DNA of 30,273 nt. Origin: Zygnema circumcarinatum (lineage: Eukaryota; Streptophyta; Zygnematophyceae; Zygnematales; Zygnemataceae). Below, piece after piece: positions 1 through 9,554 of the stretch; position 1 is the stretch's first letter, and each line of letters opens with the position of its first letter. The DNA is taken from contig CM074808.1 of NCBI GenBank assembly GCA_037447605.1, positions 1-30,273 on the forward strand, in the 5' to 3' direction. The translations under genes and the position numbers were made by a program. The notes under the pieces were generated by a model that did not search any database, was not told the origin of the DNA, and was given only the letters and a program-made list of their open reading frames with translations.

Positions 1-609
1 GGCCACAAAGAGGCCACAAGGCCCTGAGAATACAAAGGCCCACAAAGAGGCCATAAAGAGGCCTGTAAAGGCCTGAGGCCTGAGGCCACAAAAGGAGCCG
101 CAAGGCCTGGGAGGCCGCAAGAGAGGCCTGAAAGGCCTGAGGCCTGAGGCCTGAAAGGCCACAAAGGCCGCAAGGGCCACAAGAGGCCATAGGGCCACAA
201 AGAGGCCTGAGGCCTGGGGCCACAAGGGCCACCAAGGGCCCTGAGAGACCTGGGGCCTGAGGCCTGAGGCCATAAAGAGGCCTGAGGGCCCTGAGGCCTG
301 GGGCCTAGGGGCCCTAGGGCCACAGAGGCCTGAGGCCACAAGGGCCACAAGGGCCACAAGGAGCCTGAGGCCACAAGGGCCCTGAGAAGGCCCATAAAAG
401 GGGCCACAGGAGCCCTGAGGCCACAAGAGGCCACAAGGAGCCTGAGGCCTGGGGCCACAAGAGGCCTGAGGCCACAAGGCCACAAAGAGGCCCTAGAGGC
501 CATAAAGGCCACAAGGGCCCTAGGAGCCGGGCCACAAGAGGCCCTGAGCCTGAGGCCTGAGAGGCCACAAAGGAGCCTAAGGCCTAAAGGCCCTAAAGGC
601 CACAAAGAC
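1..609. repeat. degenerate GGCC-word tandem array (left edge of window)
   Basis: The whole stretch is built from short words that begin with or contain GGCC, mainly GGCCACAAG, GGCCTGAG, GGCCCTGAG and GGCCATAAAG. They follow one another every 7-12 bases in irregular order. There is no fixed long period, so it is not a classical minisatellite, and no unique spacers, so it is not CRISPR. It stops abruptly near 609 and runs off the left edge, so its true length is unknown. Open frames in it translate to monotonous Leu/Trp/Pro/Gly strings and are not genes. Confidence 0.9.
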
Positions 610-957
610 CGCGTTGTCATGGGGACTGCACGTGCAAAGGACCACTGACCATGCACCCCAGGACACAGAGCACCGGAGACAGAGCAGTGAGTTCTTTTCG
701 TTTATTGTTTTCCTTGGCGTCATGAGGGGGACGAGAAGGGTGCCGCTACCACCGACTAGAAAACTGGCAGCAACTCGTCCTTGCGGCCCAGATCATCAGC
801 CACGCCTCCACAGCCGTGTTCCACAAACACCAACAATAAGAGCAATAGGTGCTGCTAGTTGAACAAACCAACAACAAGTCACAAATCTACCAACTTCCGC
901 CCTTAGGCTCCAGCTTTACAGTAAAATCTCCCTAAGTCTAACGCTACTGTCAGTGGG
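610..957. other. intergenic / 3' flank of the lipid kinase gene
   Basis: I see no coding exon here. This is the downstream flank of the minus-strand lipid kinase, whose stop is at 958-960. Read on the minus strand, a TGTAA word (plus-strand TTACA at 916-920) lies about 40 bases after the stop. TGTAA is the usual green-algal polyadenylation word, so this may be the 3' end signal, but the word is short and the call is weak. Confidence 0.4.
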
Positions 958-3900
958 CTAGCACAGAAAGTCGACGGCCCCCGGCAGAACGTCCACGGCC
1001 AGGGGCAAGTGGCCCAAAAACTCCCCATCGGCCTCCACCTCTATCGTGGATGGCCCCATAGATGGGTCTCCCACCTCCAACCTCGCCACTCTGCCACGGC
1101 AAAGCAATCGCCAAATATGGATCTCGTGAGCAGGCCATGGAACCGAATGTGACGGACATGGTTATGTTCCCCTGAACCGAGAAACAATCTTGCACATCCT
1201 CAAACCACTACTCGGTCCCCCAGCCCCAACCCCCCTTTCCTCTCCCGAGCTGTAAACCTCCTGCTATGCATCCCGCAACGACCATAGGTGCAGGCCAGAG
1301 GCTCTCGAGCAAGCGAATGCATGGCCATGGAGGCCCCTGCCAGTTGCAGGACCGACGGGACGACAGTGCAGAAGGAGCCAACCTTCTGTGAGTTACGCGC
1401 TTGAGGTTATAATGGCTCCCCGCGAAAAGGTGCCATCCCTTAAGGATGAAGTCGAGGAGTTTGAATCCGATGAGGGTCACTATCTGCATGGGTGCATGCG
1501 ATGAAGCAGTCAAAGGCGGGGCCTGCCGCATGCATACGAGTTTTGTAAACTGAAAATGAAGGGTGTCCGCCACATCGAGGCATTCATCAATCGCCTTCCC
1601 TTCATCCTTCCCTTCCAGATCCAGTTGTCGTCTACTCTAGCTTGCTCTAGTTAGAAGGGGCTTGTTTTTGGAAATGACTCCTTGAAAGGGGATTTTGCCT
1701 CAAATGATGCCCAAGAATCGGCTAGGCATATAGAACCTCGCATCCAGTTTCCCGGAAAAGGGATCTGCAGTAGGGGCAATTTTCATGCCACCTCCAAAGT
1801 AGGCACCGTTTGCGACCACAAGGGCTGACATGGCCTTCACAAGGACCCCCTGCTCCTCATCCACCTGCAGCCCAGCGCAGCCACAAGAGCTGTCACAACG
1901 GCAGCCATGGCGGATGGCTCGCCCGCAACCAACGCTAACAGAGCAGCAGGCAGCGCACCCTTAGAATGACGTCACGGTTGACGTGCTGCAGGAACGCCAA
2001 CACCGCGCCCACAACGTAGCACAGAGGACCAAGGAATTTGAACTTACTGGCCACCTGGCCAGTGCGCGCACTCCTGCAAACTCCAAAAGACCGTCCTCCA
2101 CTCGTAACTACAGAGACGTGCAATTATGTAGACATACATTCGGCTCCCCTTGTCATGAAGAAGCCCGGTCTTGGTCTCCTACCACACATCCCAATGCCTA
2201 TCGCCCTACGCTAGAAGGAAAAAGTAAGGGAACCTATGTCTGGGTGGTGTGATGCTCACAGGTGCATGTCCAGTACGTTGACAAACATGCGAGCCGCATT
2301 CAGGCCAGCGCAACGAGCCCGTCCAGTCGCTTCGTCTTTCCTGCAGTTCCATGACCAGAGAGGGATACAACCTGTTCATCCAAAACGGCTCAAGAACTGT
2401 AAACCTCGACAAGAACGGTTGCTCACCCCCCGTTCCTGCGGCAGTTCCCATAACCTTTGTGAATCGATACACCACAGGTTAGGCCTATGATGCTGTCAAA
2501 AGGCAGCAATAATCGTCAGCATTCTCAGATTACAGTAACACGAACGTGAGAGTTTGGCTTTCGAGTGAGGCAGCAGACCTCTGCTGATGCGTTCCACAGC
2601 GCCCTTGACGTCGTTACTCTTCCTGCACACCATGGCAGTCCACGTCGGAGGATGTTCTGCTCATTGCTCATTGTTGGCATGCTGGCCAGCACCTGACGAA
2701 TGGGTAACATCAGAGTTCACACGCCACCGCTGATAACCAGAGCAAAACATGGAAGGGACATCACAATCTTCCAGTGAGGCATGCGCAAACAGATGGGGTT
2801 GGGAGTGCAAAGTAACATAAGGTTCTGTCCACAGAAATAGAAAACTGCGCTATAAACATACTCAGGTTAGTAAACATCCATGCCAAATGCGCGCCATTCT
2901 AATGTGAGGAATCAAGTTTGTTCTCTGCCAGAGTCACAAACACCTCGAGCTTCCAAATTCCAAACGATTTTGAAACCGCAGACTCTAACAAACAAATGTA
3001 CTTACCAGCCGAAGGTTCGAGGAAAGTCGCAGCCGGTCCCCAATGGAATGAGCTGCCACAATGACCCCAGAAAAAGGGAATGTTAGCATACTGAATGCAC
3101 TCTCGCACAGTAGCCTGACACTGGACTGCCTTATCAGACTTTGCATAGCGCTACCGTTCAGACGTAATAAACGGCAAACAATCGCAGCATAACTGCACGG
3201 CAATGTTTGAAATCATCACCGAAGAGGATGAGAGAGCAGAACTGGGAAATTCTCCATTTTATTTTTTTTTTTTTTGGCGGGCTTCCTAGAAGCTCACCCC
3301 ACAGGCCGTGCGTACACCATCTCCTTCGCCCCCAGAAGGCGCCACAGGCTCGCCATCCAAAAAAAAGCCGTTTACAATCTGCAGGAAACCCAAACTAATC
3401 CAGAACGTTAGATTCTCATGGACAGTGTAGCTGGCTTACAATGCTCATGCACGCCACTCTCTCTAGCAAAGGCAATGCTAGCTTCATACAAACTCAAATT
3501 CAAGGTACAAAGCAGCAAGCAGCAATGTTTTTCTTCAATCAAGCTCTTGAGTGCACCTTATTTAGGGTCCCGTCTCCTCCAACCGCCACAACTGCATGCG
3601 CTCGGTCCATCACCGCCTGCAATATGAGGCAGGCTTCCCATCAACAAGGAAAAACCACACCAATAGCTGCTAGCAGGAGAATTCAACAATTGCTAAAAAA
3701 TCTCTAACTGACAAAACATGAGCGTGAATTCAGATGCTTATGGGTGCAAACAAGCATTCGTAAGAGTGGCAGGTATTTAGCACTAAATCGAAACAGAATC
3801 TCTGCAAAAGTGCTCACAACAAAAATTGGTTTGGAGAACTCCCCAATCCTAACATTTGGTACTTGCTAGGGTTCACATATTGTGCGATTACCGAAGCTCA

Positions 3901-4835
3901 CCTTCCGCGCCATTTCCGTTGCATCCTTTTCGTGCCGAGTGAACTGCTCCACCACCTGCGCATCTCCGAAAGCTGACGGTGCGTCTTGAATATAATGTAT
4001 GCTTCACAGGTTTTCTATTTTCCAAATGCACTCAAGATCACTAATTTAGCCATAGCAAAACACTGACGGTGGTTTCCCATCAGTAGGAATCCCTAACGAT
4101 GACGAAAACAGGGATGTAAAGAATGGATTTTTAAGGTCAACAACAACAACAACGACGAACCAGAGCGAGCAATCGGCGACGTTGAAATAATAGTATCTCA
4201 CATTGCAGTCGTTTCCCAGAGCCTTCTTCAGCAATGGAACAATCTTTTTCCACTGGCGTGCAGCCCGACCATTCGCACCTGTCGAGGGAGAGAGAACGAG
4301 TGAGAACGAGAGAGAGGGAGAGAGTGCGTGGGGAGGTATAACCGCAACAGCAACATACGCAGATGCGAAGTAGGACAACTTTTTCAACATCCGGAAACGT
4401 GCATTGATTTATGCCAGATGTGAAAATATGTCGACAAAAGAATCTACAAATATTGAACAGAAAAATACAGCGTGTAAACATGCCATCCTTCGCTATCAAC
4501 CTCTCCAGTAAAACAAAAAAAAACGAGCTTTACAACGTGGCTCATTGCTCAGCACAAACCAACAACAAAGTTTCTAAGGTAAGAGACTATACATTGCATT
4601 GATAAATAATTACAGTATGCGTCAATGTAAATACGGCTAGCTTTTGACACACAGCTATGGAGAAATGCCTAGTTCATGACCCGAAGAGCCATAAACGAGT
4701 GGGCGCCATGGCAGGCGGGCGCACTGGCGGGGTTGATGATGACGACGTAGTCCCGCCCCCCGCGCGGCGCCGCCTCCTCCAGCCCCCGCTCCCGCCCCCG
4801 AGCGCCGCCGCAGCCGCCATGGCCGCCATGGCCAT
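958..4835 (-). CDS. DAGK-catalytic-domain lipid kinase (sphingoid long-chain-base kinase 2-like / YegS-like)
   Basis: Predicted to phosphorylate a lipid hydroxyl (sphingoid base, ceramide or diacylglycerol) with ATP. Minus-strand exons, from the 5' end: 4725-~4835 (VVIINPAS), 4202-4278 (ANGRAARQWKK), 3902-3955, 3557-3616 (VVAVGGDGTLNK, the nucleotide-binding loop), 3298-3378 (IVNGFF), 3006-3052 (LIPLGTGCDFPRTFGW), 2579-2622, 2260-2340, 1959-2073 (FKFLGPLCYV), about 1742-1864 (VVANGAYFGGGMKIAPTADP), 1383-1483 and 958-1090 (VEADGEFLGHLPL, then stop). Motif order and the total of roughly 340 residues fit plant LCBK2-like members of PF00781; the lipid substrate cannot be read from sequence. Three oddities: exon 2260-2340 changes frame internally; the 1742-1864 donor is not a good GT in phase; and the triple ATG at 4835/4829/4820 is one base out of frame with VVIINP across a G/C-rich run. 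Divergent from the RIQ gene, probably sharing a promoter. Confidence 0.82.
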
Positions 4836-5333
4836 GGCTCACCGTGCTCCGCCTCCGCGGCTCCGCGGCAGTAGCGGTCGAGGCGGTGACCGACGGTGAC
4901 GCCTGGCGCGGGCGCGGTTTCCCTCCTTCCCGCCAAAGACATCCTGTCCTTCGCGTCCTCCCCCTCCCTCCTGCTCCGCCTCCTCGCTGATCCCTTGGCC
5001 CCGGAGGTGTCGCTACTCGCTTCCCACGTCTGCCTCGCACTCTCCTCGCAATGCCGCGACAGCCCGGCCGTACCGCGCAGGCGAGGGTCCACCGCCCCCC
5101 GGCCCGTGCCGCGGCGCCACGTGGCCGTCTCTGCTCCGCACACGCCGCCCGCCTGCTCCCTCCCTCCCTCTGCAGCGCCGCCTCGTCTCGCCTCGCCTCC
5201 GCCTCGCCTCGTCCGCCCTCACTCCCACCCTCGCTTCCTCCTTCCATCGCTCCCTCCCTCCCACCCTCCCTCCCTCCCTCCCTCCCTCCCACCCTCCCTC
5301 CCTCCCTCCCTCTGTCCCTGCAGGAGCGCGGCC
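4836..5333. promoter_or_regulatory. divergent promoter region between lipid kinase (-) and RIQ gene (+)
   Basis: About 500 bases separate the two presumed start codons, which point away from each other. The DNA is very GC-rich and strongly pyrimidine-skewed on the plus strand, especially from 5155 to 5320. I see no convincing TATA box. A CTGCAG just before the RIQ ATG could also be a 3' splice site, so a 5'UTR intron is possible. Long open frames on both strands here encode only Pro/Ser or Gly/Glu/Arg low-complexity and I do not call them genes. Confidence 0.5.
5240..5312. repeat. (TCCC)n tract
   Basis: Near-perfect tandem TCCC/CCCT units with a few CACC interruptions, 20-90 bases upstream of the RIQ start codon. 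The opposite strand is a G-triplet run of the G-quadruplex-capable kind. Length variation between strains is likely. Confidence 0.85.
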
Positions 5334-7066
5334 ATGGCGGCTTCCATGCTGTCGCAGGCGCAGGCTGTGGCCGGTGTGCCCTCCGCTCTCTCCTATGGCT
5401 CCTCTGTCGCCCGCGGCTGCCCTACTCTTGCCTCTGCGCCGCGCAGCCGCTCTAGCAAGGCGTCTGCACCGCGGCCTCTCGTTGTAGCCATGGCGATCAA
5501 GAAGAAGGTCAGGAAGGCGACGGCTTGTGTGTTGCATGTTCTGTTTTGTATTGCGTTTTCCAGACTGCATGCTGATGAGCAGCATCACACGTCGTTTGCT
5601 TATTTAGCATCCACTTACATCATTTTCATTTAATAAGTTCTATTCGGACTCTTTTTTATGATGCGATTCTTCGTTGTTGATCGATTTATGTCATAGGGGT
5701 AATGCAGGTACTTTCATGTATTCGCATTTTGTCTCCGTGAGGGCTGAGTCACGTAGGTTTATTGCAGGCCCTTCCATATGTTTTGCTTCAGTCGTTCATG
5801 TTGGCACTGTGGGCCCACACTAAGTTACTCAATAGGGAGTACAAAAGCATGGGTGCGATTAAGTCGGCGATTGCTGTCAGATCACCTTTAAAGTGAGAAA
5901 GGCCAAAGTTCATGCGACTGCGGGGCGGACTATATCGTCGTCATGTTCAAGAGTGGTGATTCAATACATGAAATTGAGCTCAACGTAGTATCATCACCTG
6001 CGTACGGGACTCTCTCACTGCAGATGTCTAGGTCATCCGAGTGTAGAGAGACGGCCGTGCCATGACCCGGCTTACTCGAGGATGGTCATGAACTTGGAAC
6101 TTGGAAGGCCAGTGACTTGTGTTACACACTATATCGATCGAATGAATGATGGCAGCAGCACCGATATGCTGAGATCTACAGGACTCGTAGGAAAATCATA
6201 AGTTATCGCGTTTTAGCTCAAACGTAAAATACTGTACAGGTAGTGTCAATCTGTCATGAGTTTTAGTTCGCACTGAAAAGTGCTCTCTCGTTATCAGTAC
6301 AGTTCTTGCGTTTCTGTATCCAGGACGCGCCAGTCGAGCTGATGTTGAAAAGATCTCATGAATGCTGAGATCTTGTTAAGGCTGTCCATTCCATGACGTC
6401 TACATGTGTCGAAGCATCAGTGCAAATTGGGAAGCTATTTTGAGCTGGCTCAGTTTGGAAGCTTGCTGAAAGGCCTGAAAGTCCCTCATCTCAAGACGTG
6501 CAGTTTGCTAGGGGATGGTTTTGATGGTCAGAGTAGCTGGACGCACTGTTGTTTGCATCCCCTACTGGTGCTGGTTGTGACGAACACATCGTTAGTTGCC
6601 GTTCTAACGATGTTTTTACGTGCAGGTCAATGCATACGATGATGAGTGGACGAAGAAGTTCTTTTCATATGGCATTTTTGCCGAAAACAGTGAGGTTAGC
6701 CAGGTAAACTTGGTGAAGAGCTTAGAGAAGAAGAAGCTGCTTACCAATATCGAGAAGGCTGGACTACTTTCGAAGCTGGAGTCTTTTGGGTTTTCCCTGT
6801 CGAAGATCGAGAAGCTTGGCTTGCTTTCAAAGGCTGAGTCTCTTGGAGTTCTGTCCCTAGTGGAGAACTTTGCAGCGTCCTCCCCAGCCGCCCTGGCCTC
6901 CCTCTCTTTGCCCCTCGTGCTCGGGGCAATTCTCACCCCCATCATTGTGCCGGACGATAGCACGCTCCTCTTGGTCGGCCAGTACACCATTGCGACGCTG
7001 CTGGGAGTCGCCGGCCTGGGCACCTTCACGGCTTCCATCGTCCTTGGGATCTTGCAAGACGACTGA
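5334..7066 (+). CDS. RIQ: RIQ1/RIQ2-like DUF1118 thylakoid (grana) protein
   Basis: Two exons, 5334-5507 and 6626-7066, with a 1118-base GT..AG intron, give a 204-residue protein ending in a clean TGA. The first ~50 residues are Ala/Ser/Arg-rich, basic and without acids, as expected for a chloroplast transit peptide. Residues ~94-135 carry the family hallmark, repeated short helices of the form IEKxGLLSK / AESLGVLS. Two hydrophobic segments follow (~148-167 and ~179-201) separated by the family-typical VPDDST turn. DUF1118 proteins of plants (RIQ1, RIQ2) sit in grana, shape grana stacking and LHCII organisation, and are needed for full non-photochemical quenching; the same role is inferred here. 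I chose the first ATG because translation from it gives the leader and both exons stay in phase; the neighbouring ATG five codons later is possible. Divergently transcribed from the lipid kinase. Confidence 0.9.
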
Positions 7067-8092
7067 AAACTGCGATGCAACCGCAATCGAAGGGGTGAGG
7101 GCCCACAACTGTATGTAGGAAATTTGGTCATTTCGTAGTCAAGGTGAAAGTCAACAATCCACTGCCCGGTGTGCAGGAGGTCACAGTGGGCACGCTTGCT
7201 TTGCTTGCAGCGACCGTACACTTTTGTATACTCCCACGCTTTTCGTTTTCCGTCCCAGCGTTGCGCACTCATTGAAATTGCGGAGCAGCGTCGTCCCGAC
7301 TGTAGAGACTCAGTTGGACTCAGTGACTCGGTGTGTAGGCAGGTCCCCTGATTTTGTTGAAGTTATAGATGGCTGTCTGAGTGTAGGAACTGAGAGCAGC
7401 CAAAGATTTTTTGGCTTTGCGGTCTTTGTTGAATATGGATGGCTGGCAAACCGCAATATCCCTTTCTGTGGATGGTTTCCTGTCGCATGAGGGGGGAGAG
7501 GGGGGGGGGGTGGGGGAAGGCGGGGAAGGGTTGTCTCTCGATCTGTCGATGTGATGTGTCTAATGAGCAGACTGGGACCTTCGGCGGCTTCCGTTCTAAG
7601 TGCACAAGGCCCAGCAGCTCAGCTTGCACCAAAGTCAGCCTCCTGTCGAACATTTCGCCAAAACCAATTGAATGGGAACACGTCCATTAGAATACCTCGG
7701 CAAGACCGGCTAAATGGCTTCTAGCATGAGAGAGCAAACCTGCGTCAAGAGCTGTCTGTCTCGTTAGCTCGCAGGATGACGTGACGTGGGTAAAGTCCGC
7801 CTCCGCTACGCCCCATTACAGTCAGACTATCCTCGAAGCATCGAAGCGTTGTGCCCAGCATATGGCCGATGCCGCCTGCAATCCGACCTGTCTTCGAACT
7901 ACAAGCTGTTGACCGACGAGTTTTTCGAATCCCTAGCAGGGGGAGAAGGACTTCGCTTCCCCCTATGGTATCCGAATTTGCGTGCTACGAATTTTGACCC
8001 TGCACTGTAGCAAGCAAATTCAACGTAGGGAACCGCCAGATATTGGCGGGGGTTCATTCGTTTGGGATTTATGCGTGGATAACGCAAACTTT
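7067..8092. other. gene-poor intergenic stretch downstream of RIQ
   Basis: This holds the 3' end of the RIQ transcript and then unremarkable sequence of mixed composition. I see no exon with family similarity on either strand. The open frame at 7786-8010 has no recognisable motif and no splice partner. A small perfect dyad, CCGCCA-gatat-TGGCGG, lies around 8031-8047. Confidence 0.5.
7491..7535 (+). repeat. G-run cluster (G-quadruplex-capable)
   Basis: Several runs of 4-11 G separated by one to three bases, about 430 bases after the RIQ stop codon on the coding strand. The spacing would allow a G-quadruplex in DNA, or in RNA if the transcript extends that far. Confidence 0.6.
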
Positions 8093-8790
8093 CATTGAAC
8101 TCGCGATGGCGAGGCCATCAAATTTACATGGATAAAAGCAAAATGTGGAACCACGAAGGACTGGTCACAAAGGACCGAAACACAATAAAACGAAGCTAGG
8201 AGCGGAAAACTACGCCTAGGCATAACAACGCAGCCCTAGAAGCAGCCGCGAAGGTCACCGATGTGAGGCACGTCGCGAGGAGGGAGCGGCGGAAGTCCAC
8301 CAACACGGTCACCAACAACTGCAGCACGCCGAAGTAGCGTAGAAGCGAGGCAACGCTGAAGGGCGACGGAAATACGTTGTCGATAAAAGGTAGCCAAGAT
8401 CGCCGGAGGAGGGCTTCCGGGGCCGTGCATCTCGAAAGAGCGATGGGCGCACTGGCGAAGGAAGGTATCCAAATGGGTGTCGAGGCAGCCAAAAATCTCA
8501 ATAGCCATAGGAACAAACTCGTCGGCTGCATCACGGTGAGCATATGCACGCTCCTTGCGAAGGGCCGCATCGCGAGCAGCCACGCCTTCATGATGTGCTG
8601 CACGTGACAATAAATCGCGACGGGTTGGATCGGCCAACACAATATCCCCAAAAATACGCCGGGCACCATCCATAAGAGCCAAATCAGGGCGAACTCCGCG
8701 CTCGCCACGAATAGTCGGCCGTGGGGACACCAGGTGGCTCGGCTCCCGTCGCACAAGGTAGTTAGCTCACCTGCTAACGTGGATAACGCG
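8093..8790 (-). mobile_element. 5'-truncated LINE-like retroelement copy, C-terminal coding tail plus 3'UTR
   Basis: On the minus strand, an open frame ending at 8236 reads like the conserved tail after the reverse transcriptase of non-LTR elements. It has RPDLALMDG, then a hydrophobic strand, a long Ala/Arg/Glu helix (residues of the type AARDAALRKERAYAH) and FVPMAIEIFGC, and it ends HIGDLRGCF-stop. No catalytic RT motif (YxDD) is present, so only the 3' part was inserted. The 3'UTR runs from 8235 down to about 8093 and contains a short hairpin, GATGGC...GCCATC, followed by GAGTTCAAT, where similarity to the second copy stops. Family assignment rests on recognising the tail, not on a search. 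Confidence 0.62.
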
Positions 8791-8834
8791 TCCTGCCAGT
8801 ACATTAGTAGCATTTATTAGTCCAATATTTGTCA

Positions 8835-9052
8835 CCACTCTGTCCCGGTGGTCTCCCACCCCTTCCTTCACGTGCCGCGCCACATATTGGCGACCTTCGC
8901 GGCTGCTTCTAGTGCCGAGTTGTTGAGCCTAGGAGTAGACATACGTTTTGAGGCTTTTTCTTTGTCTTTTCGTCCATTGTGACCGCTCCTTTTGGTTCCC
9001 GATGTTGATTTTCTTCATATACGTTTGATGGCTTTGCCATCGTGAGTTCAAT
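8835..9052 (+). mobile_element. second, shorter 3'-end copy of the same retroelement family
   Basis: In one plus-strand frame this reads GGLPPLPSRAAPHIGDLRGCF-like sequence and a stop. It is nearly the same C-terminus as the minus-strand copy at 8236-8320. Similarity continues through the 3'UTR (GCCTAGG, GTGACC..TCCTT.TGGTTCC, and the hairpin GATGGCTTTGCCATC) and ends at GAGTTCAAT near 9052. The copies differ at many positions, so they are separate insertions rather than a recent inverted duplication. The two truncated 5' ends lie within about 50 bases of each other, head to head. Confidence 0.65.
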
Positions 9053-9554
9053 ATACCATCTTTTCTTCTCTGTCACTATCATGTAGTAAAGGAAGATTTG
9101 ACGTTCTCTCCTATGTCATCGTGCGACATGCCGACGATGCCGGACAAGGTCACTAGCAGCTCATATACATACACATATACGTATATATTTGATGGCCTCG
9201 AAATATCCAAAACAGGGGGAGTGGATAGCCAAAATGGAAGTACGGAATTTCCCGAAAAGGGGGAGAGAATATCCAAAAAGTGGGGAAAGTCTATCATTCT
9301 CTTGCGCAGGCCGTGCCAACCGGAATGAATGCCTCGACGCGTGCGGGCGAGCGCGACGCTTCCTAGCGCGGTCGCTCCGCGCTAGCGAGGCGAGGCGAGG
9401 CGACGGACTGGCGGGCGGGCGGGCGCAAAGCGCACGCCATTCATTCATTTCACATCGTGGCTTGGTTTCTAAGAAAAAAAAAAAAAACTTGAAAACAGTG
9501 AAGTGTCCAAGACTGAAGCCGTCTTTCTCTAAGCTCCAAACCCCGCTTGCAAGA
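9053..9554. other. intergenic stretch with short repeats and a GC-rich dyad island
   Basis: There is no exon I can support. It contains a TATACATA-type microsatellite around 9163-9190 and three related A/G words (ATATCCAAAA..GGGGGA and variants) between 9200 and 9290. It also has a GC-rich island at 9340-9435 with GGCGA and GGGCG tandem units and an A14 run near 9473-9486. Part of it may be 3' flank of the GT39 gene that ends just to the right. Confidence 0.5.
9363..9385. repeat. perfect inverted repeat CTAGCGCG / CGCGCTAG, 7-base loop
   Basis: Arms of 8 bases at 9363-9370 and 9378-9385 pair perfectly around GTCGCTC. It is followed directly by GAGGC tandem units and (GGGC)n. Near-inverted GAATGAATGCC (9323) and GCCATTCATTC (9435) bracket the island. 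Confidence 0.7.

Noticed and set aside
1-609. CRISPR-like or coding array
   Set aside because: There are no constant repeats with unique spacers, and the open frames encode only low-complexity Leu/Trp/Pro strings. It is a degenerate simple repeat.
4669-5292. Long minus-strand open frame starting with Gly-Arg-Glu repeats
   Set aside because: Its first two thirds come from the TCCC tract and GC-rich promoter. Only the last codons (VVIINPAS) are real, as the first recognisable lipid kinase exon.
7786-8010. Possible small gene of 74 residues
   Set aside because: It has no recognisable motif, no leader and no splice partner. It is likely a chance frame between RIQ and the retroelement.
8196-8813. 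Alternative minus-strand frame of about 205 residues over the retroelement
   Set aside because: It is a shadow of the retroelement frame. Its hydrophobic content matches no family, whereas the 8236-8754 frame repeats in the second copy.
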